Source: Megachile rotundata (lineage: Eukaryota > Arthropoda > Insecta > Hymenoptera > Megachilidae). Taken from it: a DNA stretch of 64,000 bases. Shown piece by piece: positions 47,281 to 62,600 of the stretch. The stretch covers positions 434,001 to 498,000 of the forward strand of contig NW_027473343.1 of assembly GCF_050947335.1 (NCBI RefSeq), written 5' to 3'. Made by a program: the position numbers and the translations under genes. The notes beneath the pieces are model-generated. The model was not told where the DNA came from, ran no database searches, and worked only from the letters and a program-made list of their open reading frames with translations. Positions within the stretch are counted from its first letter, which is position 1. Each line of letters begins with the position of its first letter.

Positions 47281-50200
47281 ATCATACAATCACAATCATA
47301 CAATCACAATCATACAATCACAATCATACATACATAATCATGCAATCTCAATCATACAATCACAATCATGCCATCACAATCATACAGTCATAATCATACA
47401 ATGACAATCATTCAATCATAATCATACAATCACAATCATAAAATCACAATCATTCAGTCACAATCGTACAATCACAATCGCACAATCACAATCATACAAT
47501 CACAGTCATACAATCACAATCATACAATCACAATCATACTATCACAATCATACAATCACAATCATACAATCACAATCATACCATCACAGTCATACAATCA
47601 CAATCGTACAATCACAATCATACTATCACAATCATACAATCACAATCATACAATCACAATCATACAATCACAATCATACATACAAAATCATGCGATCTCA
47701 ATCATGCAATCACAATCATGCAATCACAATCATACAATCATAATCATACAATGACAATCATTCAATCATAATCATACAATCACAATCATACGATCACAAT
47801 CATACAATCACAATCATACAATCACAATCATACAATCGCAATCATACAATTACAATCTCCCAAATACAATCTCCCAAATACAATCTCCCAAATACAATCA
47901 TACAATCACAATCATACAATCAAAATCATACAATCACAATCATACAATCACAATCATACAATCACAATCATACAATCGCAATCATACACCCACAATCAGA
48001 CAATCACAATCATACAATCACAATCATACAATCACAATCATACAATCACAATCATACAATCACAATCATGCAATCACAATCATACAATCACAATCATACA
48101 ATCAATATCATACAATCACAATCATACAATCACAATCATACAATCACAATCATACAATCACAATCATACAATCACAATCATACAATCACAATCATACAGT
48201 CACAATCGTACAATCACAATCATACAGTCACAATCATACAATCACACTCATACAATCACAATCATGCAATCACAATCATACAATCGCAAGCATACAATCA
48301 CAATCATACAATCACAATCATACAATCGCAATCATACAATTACAATCTCCCAAATACAATCATACAATCACAATCATGCAATCACTGTCATACAATCACA
48401 CTCATACAATCACAATCATACAAACAAAATCATACAATCGCAATCGTACGATCACAATCATACGATCACTATCATTCAATCACAATCATACAATCACAAT
48501 CATACAAAAACAATCATACAATCACAATCATACAATCACAATCATACAATCACAATCATACAATCAAAATCATACAATCACAATCATACAATCACAATCA
48601 TACTATCACAATCATACAATCACAATCATACAATCACAATCATACAATCACAATCATACAATCACAATCATACATACATAATCATGCAATCGCAATCATA
48701 CAATCACAATCATGCCATCACAATCATACAATCATAATCATACAATGACAATCATTCAATCATAATCATACAATCACAATCATAAAATCACTATCATTCA
48801 GTCACAATCGTACAATCACAATCGCACAATCACAATCATACAATCACAGTCATACAATCACAATCATACAATCACAATCATACTATCACAATCATACAAT
48901 CACAATCATACAATCACAATCATACAATCACAATCATACAATCACAATCATACAATCACAATCATACATACAAAATCATGCGATCTCAATCATACAATCA
49001 CAATCATGCAATCACAATCATACAATCATAATCATACAATGACAATCATTCAATCATAATCATACAATCACAATCATACGATCACAATCATACAATCACA
49101 ATCATACAATCACAATCATACAATCGCAATCATACAATTACAATCTCCCAAATACAATCTCCCAAATACAATCTCCCAAATACAATCATACAATCACAAT
49201 CATACAATCAAAATCATACAATCACAATCATACAATCACAATCATACAATCACAATCATACAATCGCAATCATACAACCACAATCAGACAATCACAATCA
49301 TACAATCACAATCATACAATCACAATCATACAATCACAATCATGCAATCACAATCATACAATCACAGTCATACAATCACAATCTTACAATCACAATCATA
49401 GAATCACAATCATAGAATCACAGTCATACAATCACAGTCATACAATCACAATCATACTATCACAATCATACAATCGCAATCATACAATCGCAATCACACA
49501 ATCACAATCATACAATCACAATCATACAGTCACAATCATACAATCACAATCATACAATCACAATAATACTATCGCAATCATACAATCGCAATCATACCAT
49601 CACAATCATACAGTCACAACCATACAATCATAATCATACAATCACAATCATACAATCATAATCATACAATCGCAATCATACAATCGCAATCATAGAATCA
49701 CAATCATACAATCACAATCATACTATCGCAATCATACAATCACAATCATACAATCACAATAATACTATCGCAATCATACAATCGCAATCATACCATCACA
49801 ATCATACAGTCACAACCATACAATCATAATCATACAATCACAATCATACAATCACAATCATACAATCACAGTCATACAATCACAGTCATACAATCACAAT
49901 CATACTATCACAATCATACAATCGCAATCATACAATCGCAATCACACAATCACAATCATACAATCACAATCATACAGTCACAATCATACAATCACAATCA
50001 TACAATCGCAATCACACAATCACAGTCATACAATCACAATCATACAGTCACAATCATACAATCACAATCATACAATCACAATAATACTATCGCAATCATA
50101 CAATCGCAATCATACCATCACAATCATACAGTCACAACCATACAATCACAATCATACAATCACAATCATACAATCACAATCATACATCACAATCATACAA

Positions 50201-53200
50201 TCACAATCATACAATCGCAATCACACAACTACCATCACCCAAATACAATCATACAATCACAATCATACAATCACAATCATACAATCACAATCATACAATC
50301 ACAATCATACAATCACAATCATACAATCACAATCATACAATCACAATCATACTATCACAATCATACAATCACAATCATACATTCACAATCATACAATCAC
50401 AATCATACAATCACAGTCATACAATCACAATCTTACAATCACAATCATACAATCACAATCATACAATCGCAATCATACAATTACAATCTCCCAAATACAA
50501 TCATACAATCACAATCATGCAATCACAATCATACAATCGCATTCATACAATCGCAATCATACAATCACAATCATACAATCACAATCATACAATCACAATC
50601 ACACAATCACAAAAATACAATCATAATCATACAATCACAATCGTACAATCGCAATCATACAATTACAATCTCCCAAATACAATCATACAATCACAATCAT
50701 GCAATCACTGTCATACAATCACACTCATATAATCACAATCATACAATCACAGTCATACAATCAAAATCATACAATCGGAATCATACGATCACAATCATAC
50801 GATCACAATCATTGAATCACAATCATACAATCACAATCATACAAAAACAATCATACAATCACAATCATACAATCACAATCATACAATCACAATCATACAA
50901 TCACAATCATACAATCGCAATCATACAATCACAATCATACCATCGCAATCATACGATCACAATCATAAAATCACAATCATACAATCACAACCATACAATC
51001 ACAATCATACAAACACAATCATACAGTCACAATCATACAATCACAATCATACAATCGCAAGCATACAATCACAATCATGCAATCACAATCATACAATCGC
51101 GAACATACAATTACAATCTCCCAAATACAATCATACAATCACAATCATGCAATCACAATCATGCAATCACAATCATGCAATCACTGTCATACAATCAGAC
51201 TCATATAATCACAATCATACAATCACAGTCATACAATCAAAATCATACAATCGCAATCATACGATCACAATCATACGATCACAATCATTGAATCACAATC
51301 ATACAATCACAATCATACAATCACAATCATACAGTCACAATCATACAATCACAATCATACAATCACAATCATACAATCGCGAACATACAATTACAATCTC
51401 CCAAATACAATCATACAATCACAATCATGCAATCACAATCATACAATCACAATCATACAATCGCAACCATACAATCACAATCATACTATCACAATCATAA
51501 AATCACAATCATGCAATCACAATCATACAATCATAATCAGACAATGACAATCATACAATCACAATCATACAATCGCAATCAGACAATCACAATCACACAA
51601 TCACAATCATACAATCACAATCGTACAATCATAATCATACAATCACAATCATCCAACCACAATCTTACAATCACAATCATACTATCACAATCATACAATC
51701 ACAATCATACAATCACAATCATACAATCACAATCATACAATCACAATCATACAATCACAATCATACAATCACAATCATACAATCACAATCATACATACAA
51801 AATCATGCAATCTCAATCATACAATCACAATCGTGCAGTCACAATCGTACAATCATAATCATACAATGACAATCATACAATCACAATCATACAATCCCAG
51901 TCATACAATCACAATCTTACAATCACAATCATACTATCACAATCAAACAATCACAATCATACTATCACAATCATACAATCACAGTCATACAATCACAGTC
52001 ATACAATCACAATCATACTATCACAATCATACAGTCACAATCATACAATCACAATCATACAATCACAATCACACTATCGCAATCATACAATCGCAATCAT
52101 ACCATCACAATCATACTATCGCAATCATACAATCACAATCATACAATCACAATAATACAATCACAATCATACAATTACAATCATACAATCACAATCATAC
52201 AATCACAATCATACAATCACAATCATACAATCACAATCATACAATCACAACATACAATCACAATCATACAATCACAATCATACAATCACAATCATGCAAT
52301 CACAATCATGCAATCACAATCATACAATCACAATCATACAATCGCAATCCTACAATTACAATCTCCAAAATACAATCTCCCAAATACAATCATACAATCA
52401 CAATCATACAATCATAATCATACAATCACAATCATACAATCACAATCATACAATCACAGTCATACAATGACAATCTTACAATCACAATCATACTATCACA
52501 ATCATACAATCACAATCATACAATCACAATCATACAATCACAATCATACTATCACAATCATACAATCACAATCATACAATCACAATCATACAATCACAGT
52601 CATACAATCACAATCCTACAATCACTATCATACTATCACAATCATACAATCACAATCATACAATCACAATCATACAATCACAATCATACAATCACAATCA
52701 TACATACGAAATCATGCAATCTCAATCATACAATCACAATCATGCAATCACAATCATACAATCATAATCATACAATGACAATCATACAATCATAATCATA
52801 CAATCAGAATCATACAATCACAATCATACATCACAATCATACAATCACAATCATACAATCACAATCATACAATCACAAAAATACAATCATAATCATAGAA
52901 TCACAATCATACGATCGCAATCATACAATCACAATCATACCATCACAATCATATAGTCACAATCATACAATCATAATCATACAATTACAATCATACATCA
53001 CAATCATACAATCACAATCATACAATCGCAATCATACAACTACAATCTCCCAAATACAATCTCCCAAATACAATCATACAATCACAGTCATACAATCACA
53101 ATCATACTATCACAATCATACAATCACAATCATACAATCGCAATCATACAATCGCAATCACACAATCACAATCATACAATCACAATCATACAGTCACAAT

Positions 53201-53578
53201 CATACAATCGCAATCATGCAATCGCAATCATATAATTACAATCTCCAAAATACAATCTCCCAAATACAATCATACAATCACAATCATACAATCACAATCA
53301 TACAATCACAATCATACAATCACAATCATACAATCCGAATCATACAATCACAATCATACAATAATAATCATACAATCACAATCATACAATCACAGTCATA
53401 CAATCACAATCTCACAATCACAATCATACTATCACAATCATACAATCGTAATCATACAATCACAATCATACAATCACAATCGTACAACCACAATCGTACA
53501 ATCACAATCGCACAATCACAATCATACAATCACAGTCATACAATCACAATCATACAATCACAATCATACGATCGCAAT
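46240..53578 (+). repeat. 10,422-bp-offset segmental duplication, copy 1
   Basis: About 7.3 kb that recurs at 56,662-64,000. It overlaps the end of 4.0-kb copy 1, all of copy 2, and the 51.3-53.6 kb segment with TCGCGA (51,377), the one-base-short CACAACATAC unit (about 52,247) and CATATAATTAC (53,230). The offset is a constant 10,422 at every rare unit checked. The left boundary is hidden in plain monomers near 46,230-46,260; before it, 46,201-46,230 (ACAACTACCATCACCC) is absent from copy 2. Confidence 0.92.
47270..51283 (+). repeat. 4.0-kb higher-order unit, copy 2
   Basis: The second copy of 43,240-47,280. Copy-specific variants are ACCCAC at 47,988, TACAAACAAAATC near 48,420, CGGAATC at 50,776 and CACAATCACAGTC near 50,015. 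The right edge lies near 51,283, where ATCATTGAATC continues while copy 1 switched to TACAATCAC. Confidence 0.88.
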
Positions 53579-54387
53579 CATACAATCACAATCATACCAT
53601 CACAATCATACAATCACAATCATACAATCACAATCATACAATCACAATCATACAATCACAATCATACAATCACAATCATACAATCACAATCATGCAATCA
53701 CAATCATACAATCACAATCATACAATCGCAATCCTACAATTACAATCTCCAAAATACAATCTCCCAAATACAATCATACAATCACAATCATACAATCATA
53801 ATCATACAATCACAATCATACAATCACAATCATACAATCACAGTCATACAATGACAATCTTACAATCACAATCATACTATCACAATCATACAATCACAAT
53901 CATACAATCACAATCATACTATCACAATCATACAATCACAATCATACAATCACAATCGTACAATCACAATCGCACAATCACAATCCTACAATCACTATCA
54001 TACTATCACAATCATACAATCACAATCATACGATCGCAATCATACAATCACAATCATACCATCACAATCATACAATCACAATCATACAATCACAATCATA
54101 CAATCACAATCATACAATCACAATCATGCAATCACAATCATACAATCACAATCATACAATCGCAATCCTACAATTACAATCTCCAAAATACAATCTCCCA
54201 AATACAATCATACAATCACAATCATACAATCATAATCATACAATCACAATCATACAATCACAATCATACAATCACAGTCATACAATGACAATCTTACAAT
54301 CACAATCATACTATCACAATCATACAATCACAATCATACAATCACAATCATACTATCACAATCATACAATCACAATCATACAATCAC
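53550..54387 (+). repeat. 434-462-bp tandem duplication
   Basis: Two copies, about 53,550-53,953 and 54,012-54,387. TACCATCAC shifts by 462 (53,597/54,059), while the CATGCAATC start and ACAATCTCCAAAAT block shift by 434, so two monomers differ. Each copy carries CGATCG, the CCTACAATTAC unit and TACAATGAC. Confidence 0.8.
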
Positions 54388-56655
54388 AATCATATAGTCA
54401 CAATCATACAATCATAATCATACAATTACAATCATACATCACAATCATACAATCACAATCATACAATCGCAATCATACAACTGCAATCTCCCAAATACAA
54501 TCTCCCAAATACAATCATACAATCACAGTCATACAATCACAATCATACTATCACAATCATACAATCACAATCATACAATCGCAATCATACAATCGCAATC
54601 ACACAATCACAATCATACAATCACAATCATACAGTCACAATCATACAATCGCAATCATGCAATCGCAATCATATAATTACAATCTCCAAAATACAATCTC
54701 CCAAATACAATCATACAATCACAATCATACAATCACAATCATACAATCACAATCATACTATCACAATCATACAATCCGAATCATACAATCACAATCATAC
54801 AATAATAATCATACAATCACAATCATACAATCACAGTCATACAATCACAATCCTACAACCACAATCATACTATCACAATCATACAATCATAATCATACAA
54901 TCACAATCATACAATCACAATCGTACAATCACAATCGTACAATCACAATCGCACAATCACAATCATACAATCCCAGTCATACAATCACAATCTTACAATC
55001 ACAATCATACTATCACAATCATACAATCACAATCATACAATCACAATCATGCAATCACAATCATACAATCACAATCATACAATCGCAATCCTACAATTAC
55101 AATCTCCAAAATACAATCTCCCAAATACAATCATACAATCACAATCATACAATCATAATCATACAATCACAATCATACAATCACAATCATACAATCACAG
55201 TCATACAATGACAATCTTACAATCACAATCATACTATCACAATCATACAATCACAATCATACAATCACAATCATACAATCACAATCATACTATCACAATC
55301 ATACAATCACAATCATACAATCACAATCATACAATCACAGTCATACAATCACAATCCTACAATCACTATCATACTATCACAATCATACAATCACAATCAT
55401 ACAATCACAATCATACAATCACAATCATACATACGAAATCATGCAATCACAATCATACAATCACAATCATGCAATCACAATCATACAATCACAATCATAC
55501 ATCACAATCATACAATCACAATCATACAATCACAATCATACAATCACAAAAATACAATCATAATCATAGAATCACAATCATACAATCGCAATCATACAAT
55601 CACAATCATACAATCATAATCATAGAATCACAATCATACGATCGCAATCATACAATCACAATCATACCATCACAATCATATAGTCACAATCATACAATCA
55701 TAATCATACAATTACAATCATACATCACAATCATACAATCACAATCATACAATCGCAATCATACAACTACAATCTCCCAAATACAATCTCCCAAATACAA
55801 TCATACAATCACAGTCATACAATCACAATCATACTATCACAATCATACAATCACAATCATACAATCGCAATCATACAATCGCAATCACACAATCACAATC
55901 ATACAATCACAATCATACAGTCACAATCATACAATCGTAATCATACAATTACAATCATACATCACAATCATACAATCACAATCATACAATCGCAATCATA
56001 CAACTACAATCTCCCAAATACAATCTCCCAAATACAATCATACAATCACAGTCATACAATCACAATCATACTATCACAATCATACAATCACAATCATACA
56101 ATCGCAATCATACAATCGCAATCACACAATCACAATCATACAATCACAATCATACAGTCACAATCATACAATCGCAATCATGCAATCGCAATCATATAAT
56201 TACAATCTCCAAAATACAATCTCCCAAATACAATCATACAATCACAATCATACAATCACAATCATACAATCACAATCATACAATCACAATCATACAATCC
56301 GAATCATACAATCACAATCATACAATAATAATCATACAATCACAATCATACAATCACAGTCATACAATCACAATCTCACAATCACAATCATACTATCACA
56401 ATCATACAATCGTAATCATACAATCACAATCATACAATCACAATCGTACAACCACAATCGTACAATCACAATCGCACAATCACAATCATACAATCACAGT
56501 CATACAATCACAATCATACAATCACAATCATACGATCGCAATCATACAATCACAATCATACCATCACAATCATACAATCACAATCATACAATCACAATCA
56601 TACAATCACAATCATACAATCACAATCATACAATCACAATCATACAATCACAATC
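54388..56655 (+). repeat. Composite segment with a 237-bp tandem duplication
   Basis: No gene is visible. CATATAATTAC landmarks lie at 54,671 and 56,194. A 237-base duplication (about 55,701-55,937 and 55,938-56,174) is marked by ACAACTAC at 55,763/56,000; 237 is one less than 17 x 14, matching one 13-base CATACATCAC unit per copy. 55,080-55,440 repeats the ACAATCTCCAAAAT to CATACATACGAAATC block. 56,190-56,600 repeats 53,230-53,600. Confidence 0.8.
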
Positions 56656-56661
56656 ATGCAA

Positions 56662-59600
56662 TCACAATCATACAATCACAATCATACAATCACAATCATA
56701 CAATCACAATCATACAATCACAATCATACAATCACAATCATACAATCACAATCATACAATCACAATCATACTATCACAATCATACAATCACAATCATACA
56801 TTCACAATCATACAATCACAATCATACAATCACAGTCATACAATCACAATCTTACAATCACAATCATACAATCACAATCATACAATCGCAATCATACAAT
56901 TACAATCTCCCAAATACAATCATACAATCACAATCATGCAATCACAATCATACAATCGCATTCATACAATCGCAATCATACAATCACAATCATACAATCA
57001 CAATCATACAATCACAATCACACAATCACAAAAATACAATCATAATCATACAATCACAATCGTACAATCGCAATCATACAATTACAATCTCCCAAATACA
57101 ATCATACAATCACAATCATGCAATCACTGTCATACAATCACACTCATATAATCACAATCATACAATCACAGTCATACAATCAAAATCATACAATCGGTAT
57201 CATACGATCACAATCATACGATCACAATCATTGAATCACAATCATACAATCACAATCATACAAAAACAATCATACAATCACAATCATACAATCACAATCA
57301 TACAATCACAATCATACAATCACAATCATACAATCGCAATCATACAATCACAATCATACCATCGCAATCATACGATCACAATCATAAAATCACAATCATA
57401 CAATCACAACCATACAATCACAATCATACAAACACAATCATACAGTCACAATCATACAATCACAATCATACAATCGCAAGCATACAATCACAATCATGCA
57501 ATCACAATCATACAATCGCGAACATACAATTACAATCTCCCAAATACAATCATACAATCACAATCATGCAATCACAATCATGCAATCACAATCATGCAAT
57601 CACTGTCATACAATCAGACTCATATAATCACAATCATACAATCACAGTCATACAATCAAAATCATACAATCGCAATCATACGATCACAATCATACGATCA
57701 CAATCATACAATCACAATCATACAATCACAATCATACAATCACAATCATACATACATAATCATGCAATCTCAATCATACAATCACAATCATGCCATCACA
57801 ATCATACAGTCATAATCATACAATGACAATCATTCAATCATAATCATACAATCACAATCATAAAATCACAATCATTCAGTCACAATCGTACAATCACAAT
57901 CGCACAATCACAATCATACAATCACAGTCATACAATCACAATCATACAATCACAATCATACTATCACAATCATACAATCACAATCATACAATCACAATCA
58001 TACCATCACAGTCATACAATCACAATCGTACAATCACAATCATACTATCACAATCATACAATCACAATCATACAATCACAATCATACAATCACAATCATA
58101 CATACAAAATCATGCGATCTCAATCATGCAATCACAATCATGCAATCACAATCATACAATCATAATCATACAATGACAATCATTCAATCATAATCATACA
58201 ATCACAATCATACGATCACAATCATACAATCACAATCATACAATCACAATCATACAATCGCAATCATACAATTACAATCTCCCAAATACAATCTCCCAAA
58301 TACAATCTCCCAAATACAATCATACAATCACAATCATACAATCAAAATCATACAATCACAATCATACAATCACAATCATACAATCACAATCATACAATCG
58401 CAATCATACACCCACAATCAGACAATCACAATCATACAATCACAATCATACAATCACAATCATACAATCACAATCATACAATCACAATCATGCAATCACA
58501 ATCATACAATCACAATCATACAATCAATATCATACAATCACAATCATACAATCACAATCATACAATCACAATCATACAATCACAATCATACAATCACAAT
58601 CATACAATCACAATCATACAGTCACAATCGTACAATCACAATCATACAGTCACAATCATACAATCACACTCATACAATCACAATCATGCAATCACAATCA
58701 TACAATCGCAAGCATACAATCACAATCATACAATCACAATCATACAATCGCAATCATACAATTACAATCTCCCAAATACAATCATACAATCACAATCATG
58801 CAATCACTGTCATACAATCACACTCATACAATCACAATCATACAAACAAAATCATACAATCGCAATCGTACGATCACAATCATACGATCACTATCATTCA
58901 ATCACAATCATACAATCACAATCATACAAAAACAATCATACAATCACAATCATACAATCACAATCATACAATCACAATCATACAATCAAAATCATACAAT
59001 CACAATCATACAATCACAATCATACTATCACAATCATACAATCACAATCATACAATCACAATCATACAATCACAATCATACAATCACAATCATACATACA
59101 TAATCATGCAATCGCAATCATACAATCACAATCATGCCATCACAATCATACAATCATAATCATACAATGACAATCATTCAATCATAATCATACAATCACA
59201 ATCATAAAATCACTATCATTCAGTCACAATCGTACAATCACAATCGCACAATCACAATCATACAATCACAGTCATACAATCACAATCATACAATCACAAT
59301 CATACTATCACAATCATACAATCACAATCATACAATCACAATCATACAATCACAATCATACAATCACAATCATACAATCACAATCATACATACAAAATCA
59401 TGCGATCTCAATCATACAATCACAATCATGCAATCACAATCATACAATCATAATCATACAATGACAATCATTCAATCATAATCATACAATCACAATCATA
59501 CGATCACAATCATACAATCACAATCATACAATCACAATCATACAATCGCAATCATACAATTACAATCTCCCAAATACAATCTCCCAAATACAATCTCCCA

Positions 59601-62600
59601 AATACAATCATACAATCACAATCATACAATCAAAATCATACAATCACAATCATACAATCACAATCATACAATCACAATCATACAATCGCAATCATACAAC
59701 CACAATCAGACAATCACAATCATACAATCACAATCATACAATCACAATCATACAATCACAATCATGCAATCACAATCATACAATCACAGTCATACAATCA
59801 CAATCTTACAATCACAATCATAGAATCACAATCATAGAATCACAGTCATACAATCACAGTCATACAATCACAATCATACTATCACAATCATACAATCGCA
59901 ATCATACAATCGCAATCACACAATCACAATCATACAATCACAATCATACAGTCACAATCATACAATCACAATCATACAATCACAATAATACTATCGCAAT
60001 CATACAATCGCAATCATACCATCACAATCATACAGTCACAACCATACAATCATAATCATACAATCACAATCATACAATCATAATCATACAATCGCAATCA
60101 TACAATCGCAATCATAGAATCACAATCATACAATCACAATCATACTATCGCAATCATACAATCACAATCATACAATCACAATAATACTATCGCAATCATA
60201 CAATCGCAATCATACCATCACAATCATACAGTCACAACCATACAATCATAATCATACAATCACAATCATACAATCACAATCATACAATCACAGTCATACA
60301 ATCACAGTCATACAATCACAATCATACTATCACAATCATACAATCGCAATCATACAATCGCAATCACACAATCACAATCATACAATCACAATCATACAGT
60401 CACAATCATACAATCACAATCATACAATCGCAATCACACAATCACAGTCATACAATCACAATCATACAGTCACAATCATACAATCACAATCATACAATCA
60501 CAATAATACTATCGCAATCATACAATCGCAATCATACCATCACAATCATACAGTCACAACCATACAATCACAATCATACAATCACAATCATACAATCACA
60601 ATCATACATCACAATCATACAATCACAATCATACAATCGCAATCACACAACTACCATCACCCAAATACAATCATACAATCACAATCATACAATCACAATC
60701 ATACAATCACAATCATACAATCACAATCATACAATCACAATCATACAATCACAATCATACAATCACAATCATACTATCACAATCATACAATCACAATCAT
60801 ACATTCACAATCATACAATCACAATCATACAATCACAGTCATACAATCACAATCTTACAATCACAATCATACAATCACAATCATACAATCGCAATCATAC
60901 AATTACAATCTCCCAAATACAATCATACAATCACAATCATGCAATCACAATCATACAATCGCATTCATACAATCGCAATCATACAATCACAATCATACAA
61001 TCACAATCATACAATCACAATCACACAATCACAAAAATACAATCATAATCATACAATCACAATCGTACAATCGCAATCATACAATTACAATCTCCCAAAT
61101 ACAATCATACAATCACAATCATGCAATCACTGTCATACAATCACACTCATATAATCACAATCATACAATCACAGTCATACAATCAAAATCATACAATCGG
61201 AATCATACGATCACAATCATACGATCACAATCATTGAATCACAATCATACAATCACAATCATACAAAAACAATCATACAATCACAATCATACAATCACAA
61301 TCATACAATCACAATCATACAATCACAATCATACAATCGCAATCATACAATCACAATCATACCATCGCAATCATACGATCACAATCATAAAATCACAATC
61401 ATACAATCACAACCATACAATCACAATCATACAAACACAATCATACAGTCACAATCATACAATCACAATCATACAATCGCAAGCATACAATCACAATCAT
61501 GCAATCACAATCATACAATCGCGAACATACAATTACAATCTCCCAAATACAATCATACAATCACAATCATGCAATCACAATCATGCAATCACAATCATGC
61601 AATCACTGTCATACAATCAGACTCATATAATCACAATCATACAATCACAGTCATACAATCAAAATCATACAATCGCAATCATACGATCACAATCATACGA
61701 TCACAATCATTGAATCACAATCATACAATCACAATCATACAATCACAATCATACAGTCACAATCATACAATCACAATCATACAATCACAATCATACAATC
61801 GCGAACATACAATTACAATCTCCCAAATACAATCATACAATCACAATCATGCAATCACAATCATACAATCACAATCATACAATCGCAACCATACAATCAC
61901 AATCATACTATCACAATCATAAAATCACAATCATGCAATCACAATCATACAATCATAATCAGACAATGACAATCATACAATCACAATCATACAATCGCAA
62001 TCAGACAATCACAATCACACAATCACAATCATACAATCACAATCGTACAATCATAATCATACAATCACAATCATCCAACCACAATCTTACAATCACAATC
62101 ATACTATCACAATCATACAATCACAATCATACAATCACAATCATACAATCACAATCATACAATCACAATCATACAATCACAATCATACAATCACAATCAT
62201 ACAATCACAATCATACATACAAAATCATGCAATCTCAATCATACAATCACAATCGTGCAGTCACAATCGTACAATCATAATCATACAATGACAATCATAC
62301 AATCACAATCATACAATCCCAGTCATACAATCACAATCTTACAATCACAATCATACTATCACAATCAAACAATCACAATCATACTATCACAATCATACAA
62401 TCACAGTCATACAATCACAGTCATACAATCACAATCATACTATCACAATCATACAGTCACAATCATACAATCACAATCATACAATCACAATCACACTATC
62501 GCAATCATACAATCGCAATCATACCATCACAATCATACTATCGCAATCATACAATCACAATCATACAATCACAATAATACAATCACAATCATACAATTAC

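Noticed and set aside
55049..57151. A 700-codon forward open reading stretch (and many others over 100 codons) as protein genes
   Set aside because: The translation is only the 14-residue repeat cycle; the same peptide appears in the other forward frames; starts are chance A-to-G variants giving CATGCAATC; ends are chance stops in variant units. There is no non-repeat domain, signal peptide or codon bias.
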